Below, piece by piece: positions 1-7,416 of a stretch of 64,000 bases of DNA; the stretch's first letter is position 1, and the number at the start of each line of letters is the position of its first letter. The position numbers were made by a program, and so were the translations under genes. This DNA comes from Clostridium sp. CAG:221. Its GTDB lineage: Bacteria; Bacillota; Clostridia; Clostridiales; Clostridiaceae. Where the stretch lies: contig FR883384.1 of assembly GCA_000435835.1 (NCBI GenBank), forward strand, positions 30,899 through 94,898, read 5' to 3'. The notes under the pieces are model-generated. The model had not been told where the DNA came from, did not search any database, and saw nothing but the letters and a program-made list of their open reading frames with translations.

Positions 1-65
1 TATTTTTAAAGATTCCAATAGTTTTTAATTATATTTTATTTGTTAGTAAATATATTATAATTTTA

Positions 66-587
66 ATGGATAATATTATGAATTTTTTTGATAAAATCAC
101 AATTGATATATTTTATATTTATTATGGAGCTGCTTATTTTTATATTGCCATGCTCATAACATATTATTTTTATAAAAAGGGATATAAGCAATTTATATAT
201 TACCCAATTATAGTATTTATTTATGTGGTTATTATGGTGTATAGCCCTGTAGTTAATATTAAGTATTATAATGAAGGTGCAATGGTAATAAGTTTTAGGG
301 GGAGAAGGGCACTTATTCAGTATAATGAAGGAGAGGACAATGATAAGCTAAAAAAGATAACCTTATGTGAAAAAACGTTAAATAATGATTTTAAAAAGTT
401 TTTAATAAAAGATGGGGTTTATATAAAGAGAAGTGGAGAAAATTATATATTAAAGACAAAGAAAGAACAGTGTCTACTTAAGATTAATTATGATAAAATA
501 AATTATAATTATGAAATAATTGATTTTACAAAAGGCGACATTGAAGATGTATGGATAGTAAAGGATATTATAATATCTAGAAGATAG
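66..587 (+). CDS. Two-helix membrane protein, possible ComEC remnant
   Basis: Function not recognised with certainty. The 173-residue product has two hydrophobic segments, at about residues 15-35 and 44-62, followed by a soluble region rich in Lys and Tyr. It lies directly upstream of holA, where clostridia commonly carry comEC (DNA uptake channel). The passage after the second helix (VNIKYYNEGAMVISF) has the position and hydrophobic pattern of the strand-plus-DVGQGD start of the ComEC metallo-beta-lactamase domain, but the metal-binding signature is absent. A degenerate, shortened ComEC derivative is therefore possible; an unrelated small membrane protein is the alternative. The ATG at 66 has no clear ribosome binding site. 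The stop is 15 bp before holA, so the two are probably co-transcribed. Confidence 0.6.
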   Translation: MDNIMNFFDKITIDIFYIYYGAAYFYIAMLITYYFYKKGYKQFIYYPIIVFIYVVIMVYSPVVNIKYYNEGAMVISFRGRRALIQYNEGEDNDKLKKITLCEKTLNNDFKKFLIKDGVYIKRSGENYILKTKKEQCLLKINYDKINYNYEIIDFTKGDIEDVWIVKDIIISRR

Positions 588-602
588 GAGTGTAATAATT
601 TA

Positions 603-1634
603 TTGATTACTATAGATGGTTTTGAAAGCGAGTTAAAAAAAGGTGACATAGGTTCAGGATATGTTTTTTGCGGTTTAGATGAAGAACTTATAAAAGAAAA
701 TGTTAATGCTCTTGTAAAGAAGGTAGTACCTGATGAATTTATGAGTTTAAATTACGAAAGACTAGATGGCTTAACTACTACTTTTAATGATATAGAAAAT
801 GCATGTGAAACTATGCCTTTCTTTGGTGACAAAAAAGTTGTTGTTGTATATAGAGCTAACTTTTTAAAAGATAAAGCTGATAAAGAAGGAGCTAAAGTAT
901 ACTCAGAAGTTTCTAAGTATGTAAAAAATCTTCCGCCTTATACTGTGCTAATAATGTATTATTTATTTAATGATAAAAGAGATACTCCTAAAAAAAATAA
1001 AAAACTAGGAACTCTTGATAAATATATTAAGGTAGTTCATTGTGATAAGCTTAAGAAGGATAAGTATTACAAAAAGATAGAAGATATATTTAAGGAAAAG
1101 GGAAAGAATATAGGAAAAATACAAGTAAGATATTTTGCTGAAAAGGTGCAAAATAATTTCGATATAATAAAAAGAGAAATAGATAAATTATGTGCTTATA
1201 CATATGGTAGGGAAATTGAAAAAGAAGATATAGATAAGCTTATTGCCAATAAAAGTGAAGATGATGTTTTTGATTTAGTAGAGTATATTTCCAATAAGAA
1301 GGTTGATAAGGCCTTGGATTTGTTAGATGATTTATTATTTAAGGCAGATCAACATATTCTTATAATAACAACCATTGAAAATCATTTTAAAAGGTTATAT
1401 GAAATTAAAATTTATATGAGCAAAGGAAAGAGAGCAGATTATTTTATGAGCAAGTATAGGCTACCACAATTTGTTTGTGAAAAGCTTATGAATCAAGCCA
1501 ATAAATTTTCACTGAAGCAGTTAGGACAATTTATTAGAATATGCGTTGATACAGAAAATAAGTTAAAATCATCCTCAGGGGATAAATCTACAGAAATGGA
1601 GCTTATGCTATTTAAAACTTTCTTAGCTAAGTAA
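603..1634 (+). CDS. holA: DNA polymerase III subunit delta (clamp loader)
   Basis: The 343-residue protein matches the length and layout of the Firmicute delta subunit, the clamp-loader component that opens the sliding clamp. The N-terminal part contains the early motif GYVFCGLDEELIKENV, typical of HolA, and has no functional P-loop, as expected for delta. The C-terminal third is helical and resembles the clamp-loader collar. The start is TTG at 603, preceded by AGGAG at 586-590 with a spacing of about 12. The location immediately before rpsT and gpr is the usual one in Clostridium and Bacillus. A terminator follows the stop. Confidence 0.92.
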   Translation: MITIDGFESELKKGDIGSGYVFCGLDEELIKENVNALVKKVVPDEFMSLNYERLDGLTTTFNDIENACETMPFFGDKKVVVVYRANFLKDKADKEGAKVYSEVSKYVKNLPPYTVLIMYYLFNDKRDTPKKNKKLGTLDKYIKVVHCDKLKKDKYYKKIEDIFKEKGKNIGKIQVRYFAEKVQNNFDIIKREIDKLCAYTYGREIEKEDIDKLIANKSEDDVFDLVEYISNKKVDKALDLLDDLLFKADQHILIITTIENHFKRLYEIKIYMSKGKRADYFMSKYRLPQFVCEKLMNQANKFSLKQLGQFIRICVDTENKLKSSSGDKSTEMELMLFKTFLAK

Positions 1635-1661
1635 GATATAGAGAAAAAGTGTTTAAAGATG

Positions 1662-1706
1662 AAGATGTAATAGGTGGATATATTAAAGCCTAGTACATCT
1701 TTTTTA
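1662..1706 (+). terminator. Rho-independent terminator after holA
   Basis: AAGATGTAATAGG (1662-1674) pairs imperfectly with CCTAGTACATCTT (1689-1701). The stem is followed by a T-rich run. It ends the holA transcript before the flavodoxin promoter. Confidence 0.75.
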
Positions 1707-1765
1707 TTTTAATTAAAGTTAAATCTTTTAAAAATATATGATCTATTTTTATTAGCAATAAATTA

Positions 1766-1819
1766 TTGACAAATAAATCTAGATAATATAACATTTAATT
1801 GAGAATGAATATCATTAAT
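1766..1819 (+). promoter_or_regulatory. Flavodoxin promoter with Fur-box-like operator
   Basis: TTGACA at 1766-1771 is followed by an AT-rich -10 (TATAAC at 1787, or TAACAT at 1789 with a 17-bp spacer). Directly downstream, 1801-1819 reads GAGAATGAATATCATTAAT, matching about 14 of 19 positions of the classical Fur consensus GATAATGATAATCATTATC. A repressor bound there would cover the likely transcription start. Iron-repressed flavodoxin is well known in bacteria; regulation here is inferred from the site. Confidence 0.6.
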
Positions 1820-1837
1820 AATTAGGAGGGTGGTAAT

Positions 1838-2254
1838 ATGAAAATAGTTTTTTGGTCAGGAACAGGAAATACAGAAAAGATGGCATCAGTTATTGCTGAT
1901 GGAATAGTTAAAGGAGGTAAGGAAGCTGAGCTAATAAATGTATCAGAAGCTTCAAATGAAGTTTTTGACAATGAAGATGTAGTTATATTAGGATGTCCAG
2001 CTATGGGAGATGAAATCCTAGAGGAAAGTGAATTTGAACCTTTTGTTGAAAGTATAGCAGCAAAGATAAAAGGAAAAAAGGTGGCTTTATTTGGTTCATA
2101 CGGATGGGGAGATGGACAGTGGATGAGAGATTTTGAAGATAGAATTACATCTTATGGAGGTCAGCTTATAAGTGATGGACTAATAGTTCAAAATGAACCT
2201 GAAGATAATTGTGAAGAATGTTTAGCATTTGGCATGGCTATAGCAAAGGCATAA
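1838..2254 (+). CDS. Short-chain flavodoxin
   Basis: Small FMN-binding electron carrier that replaces ferredoxin under iron limitation. The 138-residue length and the sequence closely follow clostridial flavodoxins. Visible features are the phosphate-binding loop SGTGNTEKM at residues 7-15, the FMN ring-binding loop with the sequence AMGDE around residues 55-60, and FGSYGWGDG around residues 88-96, whose Trp and Tyr flank the isoalloxazine ring in this family. A strong ribosome binding site (TAGGAGGGTGG) precedes ATG 1838. It forms a two-gene operon with the downstream DUF3793 gene, 7 bp away, behind a Fur-box-like promoter. Confidence 0.95.
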   Translation: MKIVFWSGTGNTEKMASVIADGIVKGGKEAELINVSEASNEVFDNEDVVILGCPAMGDEILEESEFEPFVESIAAKIKGKKVALFGSYGWGDGQWMRDFEDRITSYGGQLISDGLIVQNEPEDNCEECLAFGMAIAKA

Positions 2255-2261
2255 GTTTTTT

Positions 2262-2900
2262 ATGGAAAAGATACAATTTTACAAAAGTTTAAACAATTTA
2301 ACAGAAAGAGAGTGCATTGAGAAATTTCTAATTTACAATGCCTCTCTGGTAATTTCAGGAGCCAAGCCATCAGCAACAATAACTTTAAAGAAAAGTGGAA
2401 ATAATATATATGGAAAATGGATAAAATATGGAAGGGATTTTTTGGAGGATATAGAGTTAGAGCATATGGAGCTTAGGGAAGGTGAAGAATCGCTTATCAT
2501 ACTTGTTTATAATAAGGAAAATCTTAAGGAGCATATATTTAAAAGAGAAAATAAAGAGTTTTTATTAAATATAGGTTACGAACCTTCTGATGAAATTAAT
2601 AAATATATAAACATGCTTAAGAATAGGTACAATAAATTTAAATGTCCTCATGAGTTAGGGGTCTTTTTAGGCTTTCCTATAGAAGATGTAAAAGATTTTA
2701 TGAATTGTAGCAATAAAAAATGCTTAGGATGTGGTTATTGGCTTGTTTATAATGATATTGATAAGGCAAGAAGTATCTTTGAAAAATATGATAAAATCAA
2801 GTCATATACAACGAGAAATATTTTAAAAGGAAATTCCACGTATAAGATTGCTTATGACATAAAAAATACCTTTGGAAGCCTTAAGGAGCTAGATATCTAA
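2262..2900 (+). CDS. DUF3793 family protein
   Basis: The 212-residue soluble protein has the layout of the DUF3793 family, which has no settled function. The N-terminal part resembles the family start (IEKFLIYNASLVISGAKPS). The C-terminal part has the diagnostic block HELGVFLGFPIEDVKDF followed by a Cys cluster (NCSNKKCLGCGYW) near residues 147-160. The Cys cluster and the link to a flavodoxin suggest a redox or iron-related role; this is inference. It starts 7 bp after the flavodoxin stop with only a weak ribosome binding site, so translation is probably coupled. Confidence 0.85.
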   Translation: MEKIQFYKSLNNLTERECIEKFLIYNASLVISGAKPSATITLKKSGNNIYGKWIKYGRDFLEDIELEHMELREGEESLIILVYNKENLKEHIFKRENKEFLLNIGYEPSDEINKYINMLKNRYNKFKCPHELGVFLGFPIEDVKDFMNCSNKKCLGCGYWLVYNDIDKARSIFEKYDKIKSYTTRNILKGNSTYKIAYDIKNTFGSLKELDI

Positions 2901-2914
2901 AGTGAATATTATAT

Positions 2915-2946
2915 AAAAATCGCCTTTGAATAAAAGGTGATTTTTT
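2915..2946 (+). terminator. Terminator after flavodoxin operon
   Basis: AAAAATCGCCTTT pairs with AAAGGTGATTTTTT around a short loop, ending in a T run. It closes the flavodoxin/DUF3793 transcript, which converges on rpsT. Confidence 0.8.
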
Positions 2947-2952
2947 ATATAA

Positions 2953-2983
2953 ATAAATAGTCGGTGATTAAAAATCACCGACT
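2953..2983 (-). terminator. Terminator of rpsT
   Basis: Perfect 11-bp arms AGTCGGTGATT / AATCACCGACT (2959-2983) lie just past the rpsT stop. On the minus strand the hairpin is followed by a T-rich tract. Confidence 0.7.
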
Positions 2984-2992
2984 CCTTATTGA

Positions 2993-3256
2993 TTACGCCA
3001 TAGCGTTTAATTTCGCAGCTAATCTTGACTTCTTTCTAGCAGCCATGTTCTTGTGAACAACACCTTTTTGAGCAGCCATGTCTAAAGACTTAGATGCTTT
3101 AACGAATGAAGTTTTAGCTTCTTCAGCGTTGTTAGCAGTTACTGCAGCTTCAAAGTTCTTTATAGCAGTTTTTAAAGCTGATTTTATCATTCTGTTTTGA
3201 GCAGTTTTAGTTTCAGTAACTTTGATTCTCTTCTTTGCTGATTTTATGTTTGCCAT
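2993..3256 (-). CDS. rpsT: 30S ribosomal protein S20
   Basis: The 87-residue basic protein is the usual length for bacterial S20, which binds 16S rRNA during early 30S assembly. It begins MANIKSAKKRIKVTETK and contains the typical helical Ala/Lys-rich body with KGVVHKNMAARKKSRL near the C-terminus. A strong ribosome binding site (GGGGGTG on the minus strand) precedes the ATG. It is transcribed alone from its own promoter, against the flow of its neighbours, and lies between holA and gpr as in other Firmicutes. Confidence 0.97.
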   Translation of the reverse strand: MANIKSAKKRIKVTETKTAQNRMIKSALKTAIKNFEAAVTANNAEEAKTSFVKASKSLDMAAQKGVVHKNMAARKKSRLAAKLNAMA

Positions 3257-3339
3257 TCAATTCACCCCCTTAAATTTTTATAGGGCCTCTTGCAGTTTTT
3301 TGGGGAAATCTGCGTACGAGTTCATTTTCAACAAATCAT

Positions 3340-3368
3340 ATTATATCATTGAAAGTTTAGAAGTTCAA
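3340..3368 (-). promoter_or_regulatory. Promoter of rpsT
   Basis: On the minus strand TTGAAC (3363-3368) and TATAAT (3340-3345) are separated by 17 bp. The leader of about 75 nt contains a CCC-rich stretch able to pair with the AGGGGG ribosome binding site. Confidence 0.7.
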
Positions 3369-3440
3369 GTATGAAATTAAAAGTAATTTGGGAAAATAAT
3401 TTTGTAAATGTGAAAAAAGGTAAAAATAGGAGGGAAAATA

Positions 3441-4415
3441 ATGATAAGTATACGTACAGATTTAGCCATAGAAGCGAAGCAAGCATATACTGAAGAAAAT
3501 AAGAGAGAACTTGACGGAGTTAAGGTAGATGAGGAAAATGAGGGCGATATAAAAGTAACTACAGTGACCATAGAAAGTGATGAAGCAGGTAAGGAGTTAG
3601 GAAAGCCTAAAGGTCATTATATCACTATAGATTTTCCGGAATTTACAAGCTATGATGGTGAATGTATGAATGAGTTATCTATGGTAGTAGGTAAAGTTCT
3701 TAAAAGGTTGGCAGATGTTACTAAAGATAAATTAGTGCTTATAGTTGGACTTGGAAATTGGAATGTTACTCCAGATGCTTTAGGTCCTAAAGTAGTAGAA
3801 AAAATAATGGTAACAAGACATATAAAGGAACTTATGCCAGATGCTTTAGAGGATTATGTAAGATCAGTATGTGCATTGGCACCAGGAGTACTGGGTATAA
3901 CAGGAATTGAAACCGGTGAAATTGTTAAAGCAGTAGTGGAAAAAATTAAACCAGATTTGGTTATATGTATTGATGCTTTAGGATCAAGAAAGTTAGAACG
4001 TGTCAATAGAACTATTCAAATAGGCGATACAGGAATTTCTCCAGGAGCTGGTGTTGGAAATAATAGAATGCAAATTAATGAAAAGAGTTTAGGGGTAAAA
4101 GTATTAGCAGTAGGAGTGCCTACAGTTGTGGATGCTGCCACCATAGCTAATGACACCATAGATATGGTACTTGATGATCTTATAGGAAAAGTTGAAAGTG
4201 GAAAAGATTTTTATTCTATGTTACAAAAGGTGGATAAAAATGAAAAACAAATGCTTATAAGAGAAATATTAACACCATTTGTAGGAGAATTGATTGTAAC
4301 ACCAAAAGATATAGATACTATCATTGAATCACTTGCTAAGATAATAGCTGATGGAATAAATATAGCAGTACAGCCAGAAATGGAAATGGAAGAAATAAAT
4401 AAATTTTTAAATTAA
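3441..4415 (+). CDS. gpr: Germination protease (GPR)
   Basis: Spore endopeptidase that degrades the small acid-soluble DNA-protecting proteins during germination; made in the forespore as an inactive zymogen that trims its own N-terminal propeptide. The 324 residues cover the complete family. Diagnostic parts are the early RTDLAIEAKQAY segment and the central block LVIVGLGNWNVTPDALGPKVV, followed by SVCALAPGVLGITGIETGE and VICIDALGSR. AGGAGG precedes ATG 3441 by a good distance. It is followed by two spoIIP genes, the gpr-spoIIP order known from Bacillus and Clostridium. Confidence 0.96.
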   Translation: MISIRTDLAIEAKQAYTEENKRELDGVKVDEENEGDIKVTTVTIESDEAGKELGKPKGHYITIDFPEFTSYDGECMNELSMVVGKVLKRLADVTKDKLVLIVGLGNWNVTPDALGPKVVEKIMVTRHIKELMPDALEDYVRSVCALAPGVLGITGIETGEIVKAVVEKIKPDLVICIDALGSRKLERVNRTIQIGDTGISPGAGVGNNRMQINEKSLGVKVLAVGVPTVVDAATIANDTIDMVLDDLIGKVESGKDFYSMLQKVDKNEKQMLIREILTPFVGELIVTPKDIDTIIESLAKIIADGINIAVQPEMEMEEINKFLN

Positions 4416-4496
4416 AATAATATAGATATTTACTAGTATCATTTGTAATAATTATGTCACTTAAACATATAAATGTATAAGTGAGGTGAGTTATGA

Positions 4497-5594
4497 ATGA
4501 GTTATGTTTTTCATGGAGGTGAAAATAGAAGAGGGCGGAGCAGGATAAGCATTGATATAGTGGTTATTCTAATTATAGCTGTATTTTTTTGTATAAGATG
4601 TATAGTGGTATTAAATAATTATAGGGAAAGAGGCGCATATGCTTACGTTCAGTTATTGAATTTTTGTATGCCGGTGGTGGAGGAGTTAAATTATGATGCC
4701 AGTGATTATGCGGAAAACAATTTAAGTATAAAGAATGTTATTTTACAATCATTTGGGTTATCTAATTTAAGATTTCAGGATATTGTAAATAATGAATTGT
4801 CAGTATTTGCACAAATAAATGATAATATTACAGGAGCAGTAGCTAATAATGGTGGCATACAGCCTTATGAAATCAAATCAAATAGTGTTGCTATGATTAC
4901 AGAAGAAGAAAAGGAAGCTATAGCCAAAGAAAGCCCAGCATATGATGAAAGCTTAAAGAAAACATTGGATGAAGCTAATCCAGAAGTACTTATTTATCAT
5001 ACACATACCCATGAAAGCTATTATGATGGTGGAAATGTAGATGAAGGATATAATTATAATACAGATAACAATGATTATAATGTGGTTGGCGTTGGAGATG
5101 TTCTTGCAAAGGAATTACAAGAGGGGTATGGCATAGCTGTAATCCATGACAAGACTATCCATGATACTTCATATAATGATTGCTATGGTAGATCTAATGA
5201 AACAGTAAGTTCTTATTTAAACCAGTATGGTGATTTTAAACTTATTATAGATCTACATAGAGATTCAAATAGTAATAGGCAGGCTGTTACAACAGAGATT
5301 AATGGTGAAACAGTTGCCAAGGTGATGTTTGTGGTAGCTGGAAACAGCAGAAATTATTCTAGCAATACTGAGCTTGATAATAAGCTCATAGAAATTATTA
5401 ATAGATTATTCCCAAGTCTTCTTAGAAGCACTAATATTTTTGTTTATGATTCTGGTATAAATGCTTTCAATTTAAATTTAAGCAATAATATTATACTTTT
5501 AGAGGATGGCTCAATAGCAAATACTGCTACGGAAGCAAAGCTTTCAGCTAAATATATGGCAAGAGTAATTGCTGAATATATAAATGAAAATTAA
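4497..5594 (+). CDS. spoIIP: Stage II sporulation protein P, copy 1
   Basis: Peptidoglycan amidase/endopeptidase of the DMP engulfment machinery, which thins septal wall so that the mother cell can engulf the forespore. The 365-residue protein has a cytoplasmic N-terminus, one membrane helix at about residues 20-41, and an outer catalytic domain. The family signature LIYHTHTHESY (about residue 165) and the second motif LIIDLHRDS (about 250) are both present, supplying the conserved histidines. GAGGTGAG precedes ATG 4497; the ATG at 4493 is out of frame. A sporulation-type promoter may lie around 4448-4473 (CATATAAA as -10), but this is weak. It is the first of two adjacent paralogues. Confidence 0.93.
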   Translation: MSYVFHGGENRRGRSRISIDIVVILIIAVFFCIRCIVVLNNYRERGAYAYVQLLNFCMPVVEELNYDASDYAENNLSIKNVILQSFGLSNLRFQDIVNNELSVFAQINDNITGAVANNGGIQPYEIKSNSVAMITEEEKEAIAKESPAYDESLKKTLDEANPEVLIYHTHTHESYYDGGNVDEGYNYNTDNNDYNVVGVGDVLAKELQEGYGIAVIHDKTIHDTSYNDCYGRSNETVSSYLNQYGDFKLIIDLHRDSNSNRQAVTTEINGETVAKVMFVVAGNSRNYSSNTELDNKLIEIINRLFPSLLRSTNIFVYDSGINAFNLNLSNNIILLEDGSIANTATEAKLSAKYMARVIAEYINEN

Positions 5595-5660
5595 AGGTAA
5601 GCAACGAGAATAAGTAGTTCACCAAGACATATAGATAAATAAGAGAGGTGAACTTATATT

Positions 5661-6776
5661 ATGAAGGGAATTGCAAATAATAGAAAAGACCATCATGAAA
5701 GAAGTAAACTAAGTATAGATTTGGCTGTTATGCTAGCATTTTTTATTATCTTTTTTTTTAGATGTATAGCTGTAATGAACAGCTATAATGAGAGAGGCGG
5801 ATACGCTTATGTAGAACTATTAAATTATTCTATGCCCATAGTTAAGGAGTCAGTATATGATAAAACTGACTATGCAGAAAACGATTTAAGCATAAAAAAC
5901 ATACTTATGAAAGCAGCAGGAATAGATAAATTAAACTCCATATCCATTGTTGCCGGTGAATTAAACATATTCTCTGAAGCAGATGATATGATATATAGAG
6001 GTTCAAAGCCAGTAAGAGAAATAGTGAGTAACACCAATAGCCATATTAATCCTTATGAAATAGATGATGGAAGTATATCTAAAGTAACTGAAGAGGAAAT
6101 TAATAGTGGAGAGTCAGATGCTTATAACGAAGCGTTAAAAAAAACTTTAAATATTGCAAGTCCAGAGGTTTTGATATATCATACTCATGCCCATGAAGCT
6201 TTTAGTGAAGTAGGGGCAGCGGCTAATTTTAGAAGTGATAATGAGGAGTTAACAGTTGCAGCTGTAGGAGATGTACTGGCCAGTGAACTTGAAAATGGAT
6301 ATGGAATTGCCACAATCCATGATAAAACCCTTCATGACACTGAATATATAGGGTGTTATCTTAGATCCAAGGAAACAGTGCAAAGTTATTTAGATAAATA
6401 TGGAGATTTTAAACTTATCATAGACTTGCATAGAGATTCATCTGAAAATAAAAATCTTATTGCTGCTAACTTAAATAATCAATCTTTAGCTAAATTTATG
6501 TTTGTTCTTGGTGAAAGTAGCCCTAGGCTTGAACAAAATCAAATTGTTGCTAATAATATGTTATCCATTAGTAGAAGGTTGTTTCCAAGCCTTGTGAGAG
6601 AGGAATACCAAGGAATATTTTTATATAATACAAGTTATGGAACATTTAATTTAGGTTTAAGCGATAATATGATTATTATTGAAGATGGTTCAGCAGGAAA
6701 TACTGTGGAAGAAGCTAAGAATACAGCTAAATATATTGCTAGAATAATAGCTGAATATATAAATAATTCCAATTAA
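5661..6776 (+). CDS. spoIIP: Stage II sporulation protein P, copy 2
   Basis: Tandem paralogue of the gene at 4497, 371 residues, with the same layout: membrane helix at about residues 20-42, then an outer SpoIIP domain. The two copies share blocks such as ERGGYAYVELLNYSMPI and YGDFKLIIDLHRDS. The first motif reads LIYHTHAHEAF instead of HTHTHESY, so the conserved histidines stay but flanking residues change. It has its own ribosome binding site (GAGAGGTGAA) and a possible sporulation promoter in the 66-bp gap: GAATA at 5608 and CATATAGA at 5628, 15 bp apart. The role could be redundant, or it may act at another stage or on another cross-link. Confidence 0.92.
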   Translation: MKGIANNRKDHHERSKLSIDLAVMLAFFIIFFFRCIAVMNSYNERGGYAYVELLNYSMPIVKESVYDKTDYAENDLSIKNILMKAAGIDKLNSISIVAGELNIFSEADDMIYRGSKPVREIVSNTNSHINPYEIDDGSISKVTEEEINSGESDAYNEALKKTLNIASPEVLIYHTHAHEAFSEVGAAANFRSDNEELTVAAVGDVLASELENGYGIATIHDKTLHDTEYIGCYLRSKETVQSYLDKYGDFKLIIDLHRDSSENKNLIAANLNNQSLAKFMFVLGESSPRLEQNQIVANNMLSISRRLFPSLVREEYQGIFLYNTSYGTFNLGLSDNMIIIEDGSAGNTVEEAKNTAKYIARIIAEYINNSN

Positions 6777-6800
6777 TTTGAATAAAGAATTTAAAATATG

Positions 6801-6856
6801 TGCATCCTTTAAATGGTAAAAACGCTATAATTGCGTTAAAAACAATAAGGGGTGCA
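6801..6856 (+). promoter_or_regulatory. Leader structure that can hide a ribosome binding site
   Basis: TGCATCCTTT (6801-6810) can pair with AAGGGGTGCA (6847-6856), ten consecutive pairs including two G-U. The second arm contains the ribosome binding site of the gene starting at 6862. Inside the loop a second hairpin forms from AACGC (6821-6825) and GCGTT (6833-6837). If transcription starts upstream of 6801, initiation would be blocked until the fold opens. The TATAAT in the inner loop could alternatively be a -10 element flanked by an operator. Confidence 0.45.
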
Positions 6857-6861
6857 TTTTT

Positions 6862-7293
6862 ATGCTTAAGAAGGGGATAATTCCCACAATCCTTTTTATT
6901 ATGGTTATGATAGGTTGTATTATCGTAAATATCAAAAATACAGAAGCATTATCTCCATTTGGTAATACCATTGATAATTATCAAATTGTTACAAAGGAAT
7001 TTGGTGAAGATTTTTCAGAGTTTATAAAAGATAAGGCCAATATAAAAATATATCTTAATAAAGAAGAGGATACTGCACAAGTTCAAATTGGAAAAAATGA
7101 AATAAAGTTCACCAAAAATAATATATTTATAACAAAAATTAAATCCATAGGAAATTTTTTTATTAAGCAAATTTCTAAGATAGAGAATACTTTAGAAAAA
7201 ATAACAGAAAATACAGAGGAGAATAAAAAAAGTAAAAGTAAAATTGACATAATTGTTGATGATTTCATAGAATGGTTTAAAGAACAAAATTAA
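6862..7293 (+). CDS. Small signal-anchored protein of unknown function
   Basis: Not recognised. The 143-residue product starts with a hydrophobic segment (residues 5-24, GIIPTILFIMVMIGCIIVNI). A Lys/Glu/Asn-rich outer part follows and ends in an amphipathic stretch. It lies between spoIIP and lepA, the place where Bacillus carries the small membrane protein YqxA (DUF3679), so it may be its counterpart; sequence similarity could not be tested. The AAGGGG ribosome binding site sits in a predicted stem with upstream sequence. No catalytic motif is visible. Confidence 0.75.
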   Translation: MLKKGIIPTILFIMVMIGCIIVNIKNTEALSPFGNTIDNYQIVTKEFGEDFSEFIKDKANIKIYLNKEEDTAQVQIGKNEIKFTKNNIFITKIKSIGNFFIKQISKIENTLEKITENTEENKKSKSKIDIIVDDFIEWFKEQN

Positions 7294-7327
7294 AAATATA
7301 GATTAATTTGTTAATTAACCAAGAATC

Positions 7328-7358
7328 TTGACACTGACAGGATAATTTATGATATAAT
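7328..7358 (+). promoter_or_regulatory. Promoter of lepA
   Basis: TTGACA (7328-7333) and TATAAT (7353-7358) lie 19 bp apart, a slightly long spacer. The expected start near 7365 leaves a leader of about 50 nt. Confidence 0.6.
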
Positions 7359-7378
7359 TTACTCTGATTTAATATAAT

Positions 7379-7416
7379 GGGGGTGAAGAAGCTACTAATT
7401 TTGGTAGTTATTATAT
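7379..7416 (+). promoter_or_regulatory. lepA ribosome binding site separated from start by a hairpin
   Basis: The only good ribosome binding site, GGGGGTG at 7379-7385, is 31 nt before the ATG at 7417. In-frame stops at 7396 and 7405 rule out an earlier start. Between them AGCTACTA (7390-7397) pairs with TGGTAGTT (7402-7409) around ATTT. Folding would reduce the effective distance to about 11 nt. Confidence 0.6.
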
